A stretch of DNA of 64,000 nt, taken from assembly GCF_008386505.1 (NCBI RefSeq), contig NZ_VUNZ01000005.1:184916-248915 (forward strand), written 5' to 3'. The translations under genes and the position numbers were made by a program. The stretch comes from Chryseobacterium sediminis (GTDB lineage: Bacteria; Bacteroidota; Bacteroidia; Flavobacteriales; Weeksellaceae). The notes below the pieces were generated by a model, which ran no database searches, had not been told where the DNA came from, and saw nothing but the letters and a program-made list of their open reading frames with translations. Below are positions 51,625 to 61,212 of this stretch, piece by piece (position 1 is the stretch's first letter; each line of letters starts with the position of its first letter).

Positions 51625-52743
51625 ATGAAAAATTTTGAATTGTTCTTAAGCGGATCGGGAATACCTATTTTCTATATAAAAATAGGACTTGGTTTCGTAT
51701 TCGCCTTTTTAATTACCTTTTTCTCTATTCCTACCATTGTCAAGATCTCAAGAAGAAAGAATCTGATGGATGAGCCTGGGATAAGAAGTTCGCATCTTAG
51801 AGAAATTCCCAACCTTGGTGGAATTGCCATTTTCTATTCAATTGGAATCTGTGCCTCTATTTTTGCCTATGAGTTGTTTGATCTTTACAAATTTTTATTT
51901 GCCTCATTAATTATCCTGCTCTATGTAGGGGTAATGGATGATATTGTTGTGATGAGGGCTTATAAAAAACTTGTTGCACAAATTGTAGTATCTTCACTGA
52001 TAGTTATTGGTTCAGATATCAGAATAAGAAGCTTATTTGGAATACTTGGAGTGTATGAGCTGGAATATTTTGTAAGTGTTCTGTTCAGTATTATCACCTT
52101 TATTATTCTGATCAACGCTTTCAACCTGATCGATGGGATAGACGGATTGGCAGGTGGTTATTCTGTAATCTGCAGCGCTTTATTTGGAATAAGTTATTAC
52201 CGACTGGGAGAATATAATTATCCGCTGGTTGTATTATCTGTTGTAATTATTGGGACTGTATTGGCCTTCCTGTATTATAACCTGTCCAACTACCGTACCC
52301 TTAAAATATTTATGGGAGATACCGGATCCATGCTGCTTGGCTTCTTACTGGCCTTTACCTCCATTTGTTTCATAGATATTTTTATTGATAAAAATCTGGT
52401 AGATGTACCAAGGTATCACCTTCAGTCTGCTCCGGTAGTTGCTGTAGCGATCCTGATTCTTCCGATCGTAGATACATTAAATGTCATTATTATCAGACTT
52501 TATAATAAAAAATCACCATTCGACGCAGATAAAAACCACATTCACCATAAGCTGTTGAGACTAAATCTTACCCATAGAAGATCTACTTTTTATATCATTC
52601 TTTACTATTTGATGATTGTGGGGGTTGCTTATTATTTAAGACATATTGATGTCAATCTGTTATTATTGGTGATTATTTCATTAGGCTTTTTCGGTGCTTA
52701 TCTGCCAGATTTGTTATATCGATTAAGAAATAACAAAAATTAA
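51625..52743 (+). CDS. MraY/WecA-family undecaprenyl-phosphate glycosyltransferase
   Basis: A 372-aa membrane protein with about ten helices and the family's conserved loops: MDDIVVMRAYKKLVAQI, NAFNLIDGIDGLAGG, FMGDTGSMLLGF and NHIHHKLLRL. It makes the first lipid-linked sugar by moving a sugar-1-phosphate to undecaprenyl phosphate. The context (Wza- and Wzc-like genes next) points to capsule, exopolysaccharide or O-antigen, rather than peptidoglycan. Confidence 0.92.
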   Translation: MKNFELFLSGSGIPIFYIKIGLGFVFAFLITFFSIPTIVKISRRKNLMDEPGIRSSHLREIPNLGGIAIFYSIGICASIFAYELFDLYKFLFASLIILLYVGVMDDIVVMRAYKKLVAQIVVSSLIVIGSDIRIRSLFGILGVYELEYFVSVLFSIITFIILINAFNLIDGIDGLAGGYSVICSALFGISYYRLGEYNYPLVVLSVVIIGTVLAFLYYNLSNYRTLKIFMGDTGSMLLGFLLAFTSICFIDIFIDKNLVDVPRYHLQSAPVVAVAILILPIVDTLNVIIIRLYNKKSPFDADKNHIHHKLLRLNLTHRRSTFYIILYYLMIVGVAYYLRHIDVNLLLLVIISLGFFGAYLPDLLYRLRNNKN

Positions 52744-52754
52744 CAATTAAATAT

Positions 52755-52762
52755 TACTTTTG
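52755..52762 (+). promoter_or_regulatory. putative -7 element upstream of the Wza-like gene
   Basis: TACTTTTG (TAnnTTTG) ends 17 bases before the ATG at 52780. Confidence 0.5.
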
Positions 52763-52779
52763 TAAACAATATTCAAAAT

Positions 52780-53664
52780 ATGATGAAGAATTTTAAGTAT
52801 TTATTTTTAATATTCCCTTTTTTAGTTACTTCATGTATCACAACAAAGGATGTGAGGTACCTACAGCCAAGCGAAAGCCTTGTCATTAACGAAGAAGGTC
52901 TTATCCCGTACAATATTCCCGTGTACAGGATTACCAAAAATGACATCCTTAATCTTAATATTGTGACGACTCCCAAAGGAGATGCAGCACAGTTTTATTC
53001 CTCTTACAATACTTCAGGCGGAGTTGCCGGTGGAGGGGTGACAAGTTCTGCAATATCAGGAGGTGGTAATGTAGGAGGTATAGTTGGTGGTAATGCCGGA
53101 GGAGGTAGAGGCGGAAATATGAACTTTTATTTTAACGGACTGAAGGTGGATTCCAATGGAGATATCAATGTGTTCGGGATCGGATATGTAAAAGCTGAAG
53201 GAAGAACCCTAGATGATATTACAAAAGAAATACAGGATAAAGTAAATGAAAATTTCCAGGAAGGTAAATCCGAAGTACGACTGAATACAGACGGTATTAC
53301 CTATTATATTCTTGGTGATGTGGAAACTACAGGACTTTCAGGCGAAAAAGTAGCCCACAAAAATACTCTTACCATTACAGAGGCATTGGCTATTAACGGC
53401 GGATTAAACAGAACTATTGATAAAAAAGAAGTCGTTATCCACAGAAAACTTCCGGAAGGAATCAAAATTGCCAAAATAGATCTTACCCGTGAAGACCTTA
53501 TGAACTCTCCTTATTATTATGTCCAGAACGGAGACGAAATTTATCTGAATACAAGAGCGAAAAGCTTGAATGGATTCGGAAAAGACCCAATCCAGACTTT
53601 GACTACAGGAGTTTCTGTAATTACCACAGCATTGTCTATTTATTTACTCCTTAAAAATCTTTAG
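52780..53664 (+). CDS. Wza-like polysaccharide export lipoprotein
   Basis: A 294-aa outer-membrane lipoprotein (VTSC, Cys19). The Poly_export domain is at about residues 44-160 and an SLBB-like domain (YYILGDVETTGLSG) follows. A C-terminal membrane segment (TGVSVITTALSIYLLL) replaces the expected helix of Wza. Residues about 80-112 are a Gly-rich insertion, unusual for the family. With the Wzc-like autokinase 3 bases downstream, it should form the outer-membrane pore of a polysaccharide export machine. Confidence 0.9.
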   Translation: MMKNFKYLFLIFPFLVTSCITTKDVRYLQPSESLVINEEGLIPYNIPVYRITKNDILNLNIVTTPKGDAAQFYSSYNTSGGVAGGGVTSSAISGGGNVGGIVGGNAGGGRGGNMNFYFNGLKVDSNGDINVFGIGYVKAEGRTLDDITKEIQDKVNENFQEGKSEVRLNTDGITYYILGDVETTGLSGEKVAHKNTLTITEALAINGGLNRTIDKKEVVIHRKLPEGIKIAKIDLTREDLMNSPYYYVQNGDEIYLNTRAKSLNGFGKDPIQTLTTGVSVITTALSIYLLLKNL

Positions 53665-53666
53665 TC

Positions 53667-56165
53667 ATGATTCCAGAAAGAGTAAACACTGCAGAGAAGA
53701 AAAATTCTCAGAAAGATATATCCGGGACATTTGCATTATTTGATTTAGAACACTTTTTAAGAAGGATTCTTAAAAACTGGTACTGGTTTGTAGTGATGTT
53801 GGTCATTGGCTATGCTATAGCATGGGTATATAGTAAATATTATGCACAAAATATTTATGCATCAGATTTATCATTAAGTACCTCTAGTAACGCTTCCGAA
53901 TTTCTGCCTACTCAGTCTAACCAATCTATTAACTTCATTTGGGGAGATACAGGAAATCAGGATGGGCTTTATTTGAAGAAAATGCTTTTATCCCGATCTC
54001 ACAACGAATTTTTGGTGAAAGAATTAGATCTTTTTGTAAACTATTCTACTAAAGGACTTATAAAATCCACTTATCTTGACAAAGATGATTCACCCGTTTT
54101 TCTTCAGATTGATAAAAAACACCTTCAGCAGATCAATTACCCTATTACGCTGATACCGAAAGGAAATGGGGCATATGAAGTAATTTTACCCGAAGAAGGA
54201 GAATCTACAAACTTATATAACTATGAAGTAGAAGGATTCCAGGATATTAACTCTTATAGCAGGCCAGCAGATAAAACCATCAAAATTAATGAGTGGTATA
54301 ATTCTCCTAACCTGAGATTCAGACTGCTTAAAAACCCTGTTCCTACCAAAATTAAGCTGGATAATATTATTATTAACCTGAACTCTGTCAACCAGAGTGT
54401 AGATGAAATTGTTTCTACCACAGGTGTAGACTTTGATAAAGAAATCAGGTCTATAATGATTATTACTAAAAAAGGATACAACCTTAATAGTACGGTTAAT
54501 TTCCTGAATAAATCTGTTGCAGAACTGCAGAAAAAGCGACTGGCAGATAAAAATATCGTTAATAAGAATACAGACATCTTCTTAAAAGATAATCTTGGGA
54601 ACGTCCGTAAAAAACTTGATTCAAGTGCGAATGTGCTTAATTATTTAAAAACTTCTGAAAAACTTTATAACATTAAAGACAGAGATGAAAAATCTCTTGA
54701 AAAAATAAAAGAACTTGAAGCTAAAAAAGCAGATATCATCAGCAAAATCAGTTCTCTGAACAATATTAAGAATACACTTCAGTCTCAGAATTTCGATAAA
54801 ATGATCGGAACAAATGCTGCAGGTTTTGAAGATGGTGTTTTCTCAGCAACGGTTTCTGAACTTAAAGCTTTATATACCAAAAGATCAGAAATGGCCACTA
54901 TTTATAAGCCGTCATCAGAACCTATGAGAGAAATCAACAGGCTTATTGATGAAGCAAAAATGGGGTCATCCAATAGTTTGAGAAACTATTACAACAGATA
55001 TTATGAAGAAATCAATAAAATAGATCGTGAAATGGCTGGTGCCAATTCTGATTTAGCGACTTATCCTGAAAAAGAAAGAAAATATCTTGATGCAGAGAGA
55101 GGTTATAACATGATTGAAGCTACTTATAACAGTCTTTTGGGCAGACAGAGTGATACTCAGATGAGAATGGCTACCAATCAGTCTGATATAACCGTTATTG
55201 ACCCGGCTAAAAATTTAGGACAAAGACCAATTGGGCCTAATGTGAAATTAGCAAAAACAGCTATTATTTCAGGAATGTTGCTACTGCCACTGTTATTTAT
55301 CCTTATTGGTGAAGTATTTGACAGCAAGATCCGAAATATCAAAGAACTTTTAAGTGCTACAAAAATTCCACTTCTTGGGGTTATTGGAAATAACAGCAAT
55401 GAAAATATGCTTACCGTTCTGGAACAGCCAAAATCATCTGTATCAGAAGCTTTCAGGGGGATAAGAGCCAATATGAGATTTTTGATGGATAATGAAGATC
55501 AAAAAGGTAAGGTTATATTAATCACATCATCTATCGGAGGAGAAGGGAAAACTTATATTTCCATTAACCTGGCATCTGTAATAGGATTAAGTGATAAAAA
55601 AACAATCCTATTGGGGATGGACCTTAGAAAACCAAAAATCTTCGGAGACTTCAAGATTGATAATAAATATGGTATTTCAAATTATCTGACCGGAGAAGTA
55701 GGAATTGATCAGATTGTCAATAAAACAAAAATTCCAAATCTGGATGTTGCCACTTCTGGACCTATTCCTCCTAACCCTTCTGAGCTTTTAATGAGTCAGA
55801 GAAACATCAGATTTATAGAAGAACTGAAAGAAAAATATGATTTCATTATTATAGATTCACCACCGGTAGGACTTGTAGCGGATTCATATGAGCTAATGAA
55901 GCATTCTGATGCCAATATTTATGTAGTACGTCATGAATATACAGAAAAGTATATGCTGAAAATGATTACGGAAAAGTATCATAATGATGAAATCGATAAT
56001 TTGGGACTTGTTTATAATGATTATAATACAAAACAGGGTTACGGTTACGGTTATGGCTACGGATATGGCTACGGTTACGGATATTTTGATGAAGATAAAA
56101 ATTATAAAGAGCCATTACTGATAAGGATCAGAAATAAAGTACAGGTATTATTTAATAAAAAATAA
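53667..56165 (+). CDS. Wzc-like polysaccharide biosynthesis tyrosine autokinase
   Basis: An 832-aa inner-membrane copolymerase and BY-kinase. A Wzz domain with two membrane helices spans the first 550 residues (NWYWFVVMLVIGYAIAW and KLAKTAIISGMLLLPLLFILI). The cytoplasmic kinase follows: Walker A (SSIGGEGKTYI), Walker A' (MDLRKPKI) and Walker B (YDFIIIDSPPVG). The C-terminal tail has eight Gly-Tyr dipeptides in a row, the autophosphorylation tail. It controls polymer length and export with the neighbouring Wza-like pore. Confidence 0.93.
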   Translation: MIPERVNTAEKKNSQKDISGTFALFDLEHFLRRILKNWYWFVVMLVIGYAIAWVYSKYYAQNIYASDLSLSTSSNASEFLPTQSNQSINFIWGDTGNQDGLYLKKMLLSRSHNEFLVKELDLFVNYSTKGLIKSTYLDKDDSPVFLQIDKKHLQQINYPITLIPKGNGAYEVILPEEGESTNLYNYEVEGFQDINSYSRPADKTIKINEWYNSPNLRFRLLKNPVPTKIKLDNIIINLNSVNQSVDEIVSTTGVDFDKEIRSIMIITKKGYNLNSTVNFLNKSVAELQKKRLADKNIVNKNTDIFLKDNLGNVRKKLDSSANVLNYLKTSEKLYNIKDRDEKSLEKIKELEAKKADIISKISSLNNIKNTLQSQNFDKMIGTNAAGFEDGVFSATVSELKALYTKRSEMATIYKPSSEPMREINRLIDEAKMGSSNSLRNYYNRYYEEINKIDREMAGANSDLATYPEKERKYLDAERGYNMIEATYNSLLGRQSDTQMRMATNQSDITVIDPAKNLGQRPIGPNVKLAKTAIISGMLLLPLLFILIGEVFDSKIRNIKELLSATKIPLLGVIGNNSNENMLTVLEQPKSSVSEAFRGIRANMRFLMDNEDQKGKVILITSSIGGEGKTYISINLASVIGLSDKKTILLGMDLRKPKIFGDFKIDNKYGISNYLTGEVGIDQIVNKTKIPNLDVATSGPIPPNPSELLMSQRNIRFIEELKEKYDFIIIDSPPVGLVADSYELMKHSDANIYVVRHEYTEKYMLKMITEKYHNDEIDNLGLVYNDYNTKQGYGYGYGYGYGYGYGYFDEDKNYKEPLLIRIRNKVQVLFNKK

Positions 56166-56171
56166 AGCATT

Positions 56172-56194
56172 AAACCCCCATTTAATGGGGGTTT
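56172..56194 (+). terminator. rho-independent terminator after the Wzc-like gene
   Basis: AAACCCCCAT / ATGGGGGTTT with a TTA loop, then T's. Confidence 0.93.
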
Positions 56195-56328
56195 TTTCAT
56201 ATTTAATGTATTTTCATTCTATGAAAAAAAGAATATTTTTGCCACTTTGCCGTTTACTTTATAACAAATTATGTTTTTTTGTTTATTTTTAACTAAACAT
56301 TAAGATTATCATTAATATAAAAATGTTT

Positions 56329-56336
56329 TATATTTG
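56329..56336 (+). promoter_or_regulatory. putative -7 element of the DUF6089-uppS-bamA operon
   Basis: TATATTTG (TAnnTTTG) is 42 bases before the ATG at 56379. The in-frame TTG at 56334 lies inside this element and is unlikely to be a start. Confidence 0.6.
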
Positions 56337-56378
56337 CAAAAATTAAATTTTAAAATAACCATAAATCCATATTCTTTT

Positions 56379-57269
56379 ATGAATAAAAAATTATTGTTTA
56401 GCTTCCTTGCCTTCCTTGGAATGGTAAGTGTTAAAGCACAAAGAAACGAATTGGGAGTTCGTCTAGGTATGAGTAACCTAGTGGGAGATGTAGGAAGGAC
56501 AAATTATATTTTACAGAAGCCGTTGGATTTAAACAGAGTGTCAGATTGGGGCATCCCATTTTATGGAGGTTTGTTATACAGATTTAATTTTAACCCGCAT
56601 CAGACTGTTAGATTGGATTTAGGATACAACCAGGTTCAGTTTAGTGATAAAGCTGCGAAAGAAGATTATAGAAGAAATAGAAACTCATACGGAAAAAATA
56701 ACGTGTATGAGGCGAGTTTAATGTTTGAATATAACTTTTTCCCTGTAAATAATGAGCAGATCAGCATGCTGAGCCCTTATATCTTCGGAGGGGTTGGTGC
56801 TTTGATGTTTGATGCTCCTAAAGCTACTCTTATGAATGATTTCAGAAGAGATGCGGATGGTGTGGCGCAGGCTCCAATCAATGAATTGGATTTTACTACG
56901 AAAACAGAATATTCATTAGGGAAAAAAGTAACAATGCATATTCCTTTTGGTGTGGGTTTGAAGTATAAATTTAACCATTCTTGGGCAATATTTGCAGAAG
57001 CTACATTCAGATATACATTGACGGATCAGTTGGATCATAGTAAGATCCTTGACAAAGATGTAATAACTTCTTTTAATGCAGATATTTTGGACCCGGCAAC
57101 CGGAGGTTCATTATTGCAGTCAGGAAATTACTATGCAGTTTCTAAGGAAAGAGAAGCAGAGTTTATTAAAAAGAGAAATATTGGAGATAGTAGATCGAAG
57201 GACTGGATGAATACTTTCAGTTTAGGACTTACGTATTCGTTCGGAAGACCTCCATGTTATTGTGAATAA
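56379..57269 (+). CDS. DUF6089 family outer-membrane protein
   Basis: A 296-aa protein with a signal peptide (LLFSFLAFLGMVSVKAQ) and a small beta-barrel body (RNELGVRLGMSNLVGDVG, strands ending in SLGLTYSFGRPPCYCE). It is always found before uppS and bamA in flavobacteria and may be involved in outer-membrane biogenesis. Function unknown. Its stop is one base before the uppS ATG. Confidence 0.85.
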   Translation: MNKKLLFSFLAFLGMVSVKAQRNELGVRLGMSNLVGDVGRTNYILQKPLDLNRVSDWGIPFYGGLLYRFNFNPHQTVRLDLGYNQVQFSDKAAKEDYRRNRNSYGKNNVYEASLMFEYNFFPVNNEQISMLSPYIFGGVGALMFDAPKATLMNDFRRDADGVAQAPINELDFTTKTEYSLGKKVTMHIPFGVGLKYKFNHSWAIFAEATFRYTLTDQLDHSKILDKDVITSFNADILDPATGGSLLQSGNYYAVSKEREAEFIKKRNIGDSRSKDWMNTFSLGLTYSFGRPPCYCE

Positions 57270-57270
57270 T

Positions 57271-58020
57271 ATGTCGTTGATTAAAGATAAAATAAATTCT
57301 GAGAATTTACCAAAGCACGTAGCCATCATTATGGATGGTAATGGAAGATGGGCTAAATCACGTGGCGAAGAAAGAACTTTCGGTCACAAAAATGCCATTA
57401 ATGCAGTAAGAAATGCTATTAATGCATGTAATGAGATTAATATCCCTTACTTAACACTTTATACATTCTCTTCGGAAAATTGGAGCCGTCCAACTGAAGA
57501 AGTGAATACTCTGATGAACCTGTTGGTAGAAACCTTACTGCTTGAGGCAGAAGAGATCTTCAGCAAAGGATTGAGAATGCATGTGATAGGTAACCTGGAA
57601 AAACTCCCTGCTTTAGTAAAAGAGCAGTTGGAACGTGTGGTAGAACTCACAAAAGAAAACACAAAAGGAAACCTTGTATTGGCTATAAGCTATGGCTCAC
57701 AAAATGAAATATTGGAAGCCGTTAAAAATATAAGTTCTGATGTAAAAGAAGGAAAAGTAGAGGTAGAAAATATTAACGAAGGTTTATTTGAAAGCTATCT
57801 TTATACAAAAGATTTTCCTCCTGTAGACTTACTGATCAGAACCAGCGGTGAAATAAGAATAAGTAATTTCCTGCTTTGGCAGATTGCTTATGCAGAACTA
57901 CAGTTTTTAAATGTTCTGTGGCCGGACTTTACCAAAGATATTTTCTTCCAATGTATTGTTGATTATCAAAACAAAGAAAGAAGATACGGGTTAACCGGTG
58001 AGCAAGTAAAAGGCCAATAA
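57271..58020 (+). CDS. uppS: isoprenyl transferase (undecaprenyl diphosphate synthase)
   Basis: A 249-aa cis-prenyltransferase that makes undecaprenyl diphosphate, the lipid carrier for cell wall and polysaccharide. Motifs are IIMDGNGRWAKSRG (catalytic Asp), YTFSSENWSRP and DLLIRTSGEIRISNFLLWQ. The ATG at 57271 is preferred to a GTG three codons earlier. A 28-base gap separates it from bamA. Confidence 0.96.
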   Translation: MSLIKDKINSENLPKHVAIIMDGNGRWAKSRGEERTFGHKNAINAVRNAINACNEINIPYLTLYTFSSENWSRPTEEVNTLMNLLVETLLLEAEEIFSKGLRMHVIGNLEKLPALVKEQLERVVELTKENTKGNLVLAISYGSQNEILEAVKNISSDVKEGKVEVENINEGLFESYLYTKDFPPVDLLIRTSGEIRISNFLLWQIAYAELQFLNVLWPDFTKDIFFQCIVDYQNKERRYGLTGEQVKGQ

Positions 58021-58048
58021 AATTTTAAGAAAAGAAAGACTCGATAAA

Positions 58049-60583
58049 ATGAAGTTTAGACTATTACCCATCATTATGTTTGCTGCTTCTGCACATTTTT
58101 ATGGACAAGTAACTCCACAAGACAGCACAAAAGTAAATAATGCTGTTCATGCAGAAAATGAGGCAGGAACTTATACACTTAAAGACATCGTTGTAGATGG
58201 GGTAAAAAAATATACACCAGCTCAGATCTTAAGATTTACAGGTCTTACCAAGGGAGAAAGCGTAGACATTCCAGGACAGAAAATCAGCAATGCTGTTAAA
58301 AAACTTTGGGATACCCAATCTTTTTCTGAAGTGGAGGTTTATGTTCAAAGCATTGAAGGACAGACAATCGTTCTGAAATTTCACCTGCAGGATCTGAAAG
58401 AGCTTGGAGAAGTAAAATTCGCAGGAAAAGGAATTGGTAAATCTAAAAGTGAAAAACTGGCAAAGGATAACAACCTTAAGCCAGGAACTAAGATTACTCA
58501 AAACTTAGTTTCTAGTCTTAAAACGAATGTCCCTAAAGATTATATTAAAAAAGGTTTTGCAGATGCCAAAATCAGTATTCAGGATAAAGTAAACGCGGGA
58601 GATCCTGCTTTAGTAGACTGGACCATCAATGTAGAGAAAGGGAAAAGAATTAAGATTGATCATATTGAATTTGAAGGAAACGAAAATGTAACCGATAGAA
58701 AGCTGAGAAACAAAGCTTTCAAAGAAACAAAACAAAAACGTTTCGGTATTGGTGGTATTTTGAAATCCTCAAAATTCATTGAAGATAAATATCAGGAAGA
58801 TAAGCAAGGTCTTATCAGTTATTATAACTCCCTGGGATATAGAGATGCAAAAATCGTTTCAGACTCAGTTTGGAGAAATAAAAGAAATAACTACGAAATC
58901 AATGTAAAACTTAACGAGGGTAAAAAATATTACATCGGGGACGTTACGTTCACAGGTAATACCGTATACTCTACAGAATATTTACAAAGATTATTAGGAT
59001 ACAAAAAAGGAGATATTTACGATGCTGTAGGATTCAACAAAAAAGTTGGAGAAGACGGAGGTAAAGAAGATGATTCAGATATTAAATCTGTTTACATGAA
59101 CAATGGTTACCTTTTCTCCAATGTAACACCTGTTGAGAAATCAGTGTCAGGAGATGCTGTAAATCTTGAAGTTAGAATTAATGAAGGAGAGCAGGCTACT
59201 TGGAATAAAGTAACATGGCAGGGGAATACTACAACCCATGACCACGTAATTCTAAGAGCATTAAGAACAAAACCGGGAGAGCTATTTAAGAAAACTGAAA
59301 TTAAAAGAACTTACTTTGATTTAGCAGGGATGTCATTCTTTGACCCTCAGCAGATCGGTCAGGATATTCAGCCAAACCAGGTAGATAATACCGTTGATAT
59401 TAACTGGAAACTGGTAGAAAAAGGGTCTTCTCAGGTACAGCTGCAGGCTGGTTACGGTGGTAACAGCTTCATCGGTACTTTAGGATTGACTTTTAATAAC
59501 TTCTCATTAAAGAACTTCCTTAAGTTTAAAGACTTCAAACCAGTACCTCAGGGAGACGGGCAAACGTTCTCTATTCAGGTTCAGGCCGGACAGTACTTCC
59601 AGAATTATGGGGTGTCATTTACAGAACCATGGTTATTTGGTACAAGACCAACAGCCCTTTCTGTAAGTTTAAATAACTCAAGAGTAAGATATACAGATCA
59701 ATACGGAGCTGCTCAAAAATTGAATATTTTCTCCGCTTCAGTAGGTTTAAACAGACTATTGAACTGGCCGGATGATTATTTCTCACTTTATACAGGATTA
59801 CAGTTCCAGAAGTATGACTTCAATAACTATCCTTTCCAGTTTGGAAATACTACAGAAACTAATGGTACTGCCAATAACTTTAGTGTAAACTTAGGATTGA
59901 GCAGAAACTCAGCCGGTATCGACCCTATCTTCCCGACAATGGGATCCAATATTGAGCTTTCAGCAAAACTGACTCCTCCATACTCATTGTTTAAAAAGAA
60001 AGATTATTCTACTATGTCAGCTATTGACAAATATAAGTGGATGGAATTCTATAAGATTAAATTCAAGGCAGATGTATACAATGAAATCATTGGAAAACTT
60101 GTCTTAAGATCTTCTGCGGAAATGGGATTCATGGACGGATATAACAGCCAATTGGGGGCTCCGCCATTTGAAAGATTCTATATGGGAGGTACAGGTCTTT
60201 TCGGAGGTAGATATGACGGTAGAGAATTAATTCCTTTAAGAGGATATGAAAATGCCAGTACAGAAGGAGGCCAGGCAGATGATATTACGCAGACAGGTGG
60301 GGGTACAATCTATAACAGATTTACTTTAGAATTAAGATACCCAATCTCAATGAGCCAGACTGCAAAAATCTATGCATTGACATTTGCTGAAGGTGGTAAC
60401 GTATGGAACTCATGGAGTTCTTACAGCCCATTCCAGTTGAAAAGATCAGTCGGAATTGGAGTAAGAGTTTATATGGGAGCATTTGGATTGATCGGATTTG
60501 ACTTCGCACTAGGTCTTGATAAGACATTATCAGGTGATAAGTCCGGATGGAGAAACCACTTCTTGATGAACCAAACATTATAA
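58049..60583 (+). CDS. bamA: outer-membrane protein assembly factor BamA
   Basis: An 844-aa Omp85 protein with a signal peptide (LLPIIMFAASAHFYGQ). Several POTRA domains occupy about residues 45-430 (YTLKDIVVDGVKKY, IDHIEFEGNENVTDRKL, KYYIGDVTFTGNT, ATWNKVTWQGNT). A C-terminal 16-stranded barrel has the RGYEN segment of the lid loop. It folds outer-membrane proteins in the Bam complex. It overlaps no gene; skp follows directly. Confidence 0.96.
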   Translation: MKFRLLPIIMFAASAHFYGQVTPQDSTKVNNAVHAENEAGTYTLKDIVVDGVKKYTPAQILRFTGLTKGESVDIPGQKISNAVKKLWDTQSFSEVEVYVQSIEGQTIVLKFHLQDLKELGEVKFAGKGIGKSKSEKLAKDNNLKPGTKITQNLVSSLKTNVPKDYIKKGFADAKISIQDKVNAGDPALVDWTINVEKGKRIKIDHIEFEGNENVTDRKLRNKAFKETKQKRFGIGGILKSSKFIEDKYQEDKQGLISYYNSLGYRDAKIVSDSVWRNKRNNYEINVKLNEGKKYYIGDVTFTGNTVYSTEYLQRLLGYKKGDIYDAVGFNKKVGEDGGKEDDSDIKSVYMNNGYLFSNVTPVEKSVSGDAVNLEVRINEGEQATWNKVTWQGNTTTHDHVILRALRTKPGELFKKTEIKRTYFDLAGMSFFDPQQIGQDIQPNQVDNTVDINWKLVEKGSSQVQLQAGYGGNSFIGTLGLTFNNFSLKNFLKFKDFKPVPQGDGQTFSIQVQAGQYFQNYGVSFTEPWLFGTRPTALSVSLNNSRVRYTDQYGAAQKLNIFSASVGLNRLLNWPDDYFSLYTGLQFQKYDFNNYPFQFGNTTETNGTANNFSVNLGLSRNSAGIDPIFPTMGSNIELSAKLTPPYSLFKKKDYSTMSAIDKYKWMEFYKIKFKADVYNEIIGKLVLRSSAEMGFMDGYNSQLGAPPFERFYMGGTGLFGGRYDGRELIPLRGYENASTEGGQADDITQTGGGTIYNRFTLELRYPISMSQTAKIYALTFAEGGNVWNSWSSYSPFQLKRSVGIGVRVYMGAFGLIGFDFALGLDKTLSGDKSGWRNHFLMNQTL

Positions 60584-60591
60584 TTACAAAT

Positions 60592-61146
60592 ATGAAGCAC
60601 TTTAAAATAATTTTCACATTCGCATTACTTTTGCTTTTTGGATTCAGCAATGCCCAGAAAATTGGAGTAGTGGATACTAATGAAATTTTAAATAAATTAC
60701 CTCAGTATAAAGAAGCTGAAGCAAGACTGAATTCTCAGATCGATACATGGGAGTCAGAACTTCAAACTCTTCAATCTGAATATGAAAGAAAAAAAGCTGC
60801 TTTTGAAAGTGAAAAAGTATTATTGATAGGTGACCAGCTTAAATTGAGAGAAAAAGAAGTTGTAGACCTTGATAAAAATATTAAAACGACTACTAGCTTA
60901 CGTTTTGGAGCTAACGGTGAAATTACAAAACTGAGAACAAACCTTGTTTTGCCTTTTCAGGATCAGATTTGGGGAGCCATCAAAACAATGTCCGAAAAAA
61001 ATGGATTGGGCATAGTTCTTGATAAAAGCAATAACATTAGTGTTATTTTCCTTCAATCAAAATATGATTACACCGAAAAAGTATTGTCTATTCTATTGAA
61101 AGGAACAGACAAGAAGGAAAAAACAAATAGCAAAAGCAAAAAATAA
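60592..61146 (+). CDS. OmpH/Skp family periplasmic chaperone
   Basis: A 184-aa protein with a signal peptide (IIFTFALLLLFGFSNAQ) and a long helical hairpin (residues about 35-110) typical of Skp, the chaperone that delivers nascent outer-membrane proteins to BamA. The coiled coil is highly charged (ARLNSQIDTWESEL..., YERKKAAFESEK). The ATG at 60592 is preferred; a longer start overlaps bamA. It forms a tandem pair with the 167-aa paralogue downstream. Confidence 0.9.
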   Translation: MKHFKIIFTFALLLLFGFSNAQKIGVVDTNEILNKLPQYKEAEARLNSQIDTWESELQTLQSEYERKKAAFESEKVLLIGDQLKLREKEVVDLDKNIKTTTSLRFGANGEITKLRTNLVLPFQDQIWGAIKTMSEKNGLGIVLDKSNNISVIFLQSKYDYTEKVLSILLKGTDKKEKTNSKSKK

Positions 61147-61212
61147 TTTTTAAAATTAACTTTTGCTATATTTTAAAATCTAAAAACAAATTAAATTATT
61201 TATTTACCAATT

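Noticed and set aside
56037..56084. Tandem repeat as a possible CRISPR or minisatellite
   Set aside because: It is a protein-coding Gly-Tyr run without spacers, inside the Wzc-like gene.
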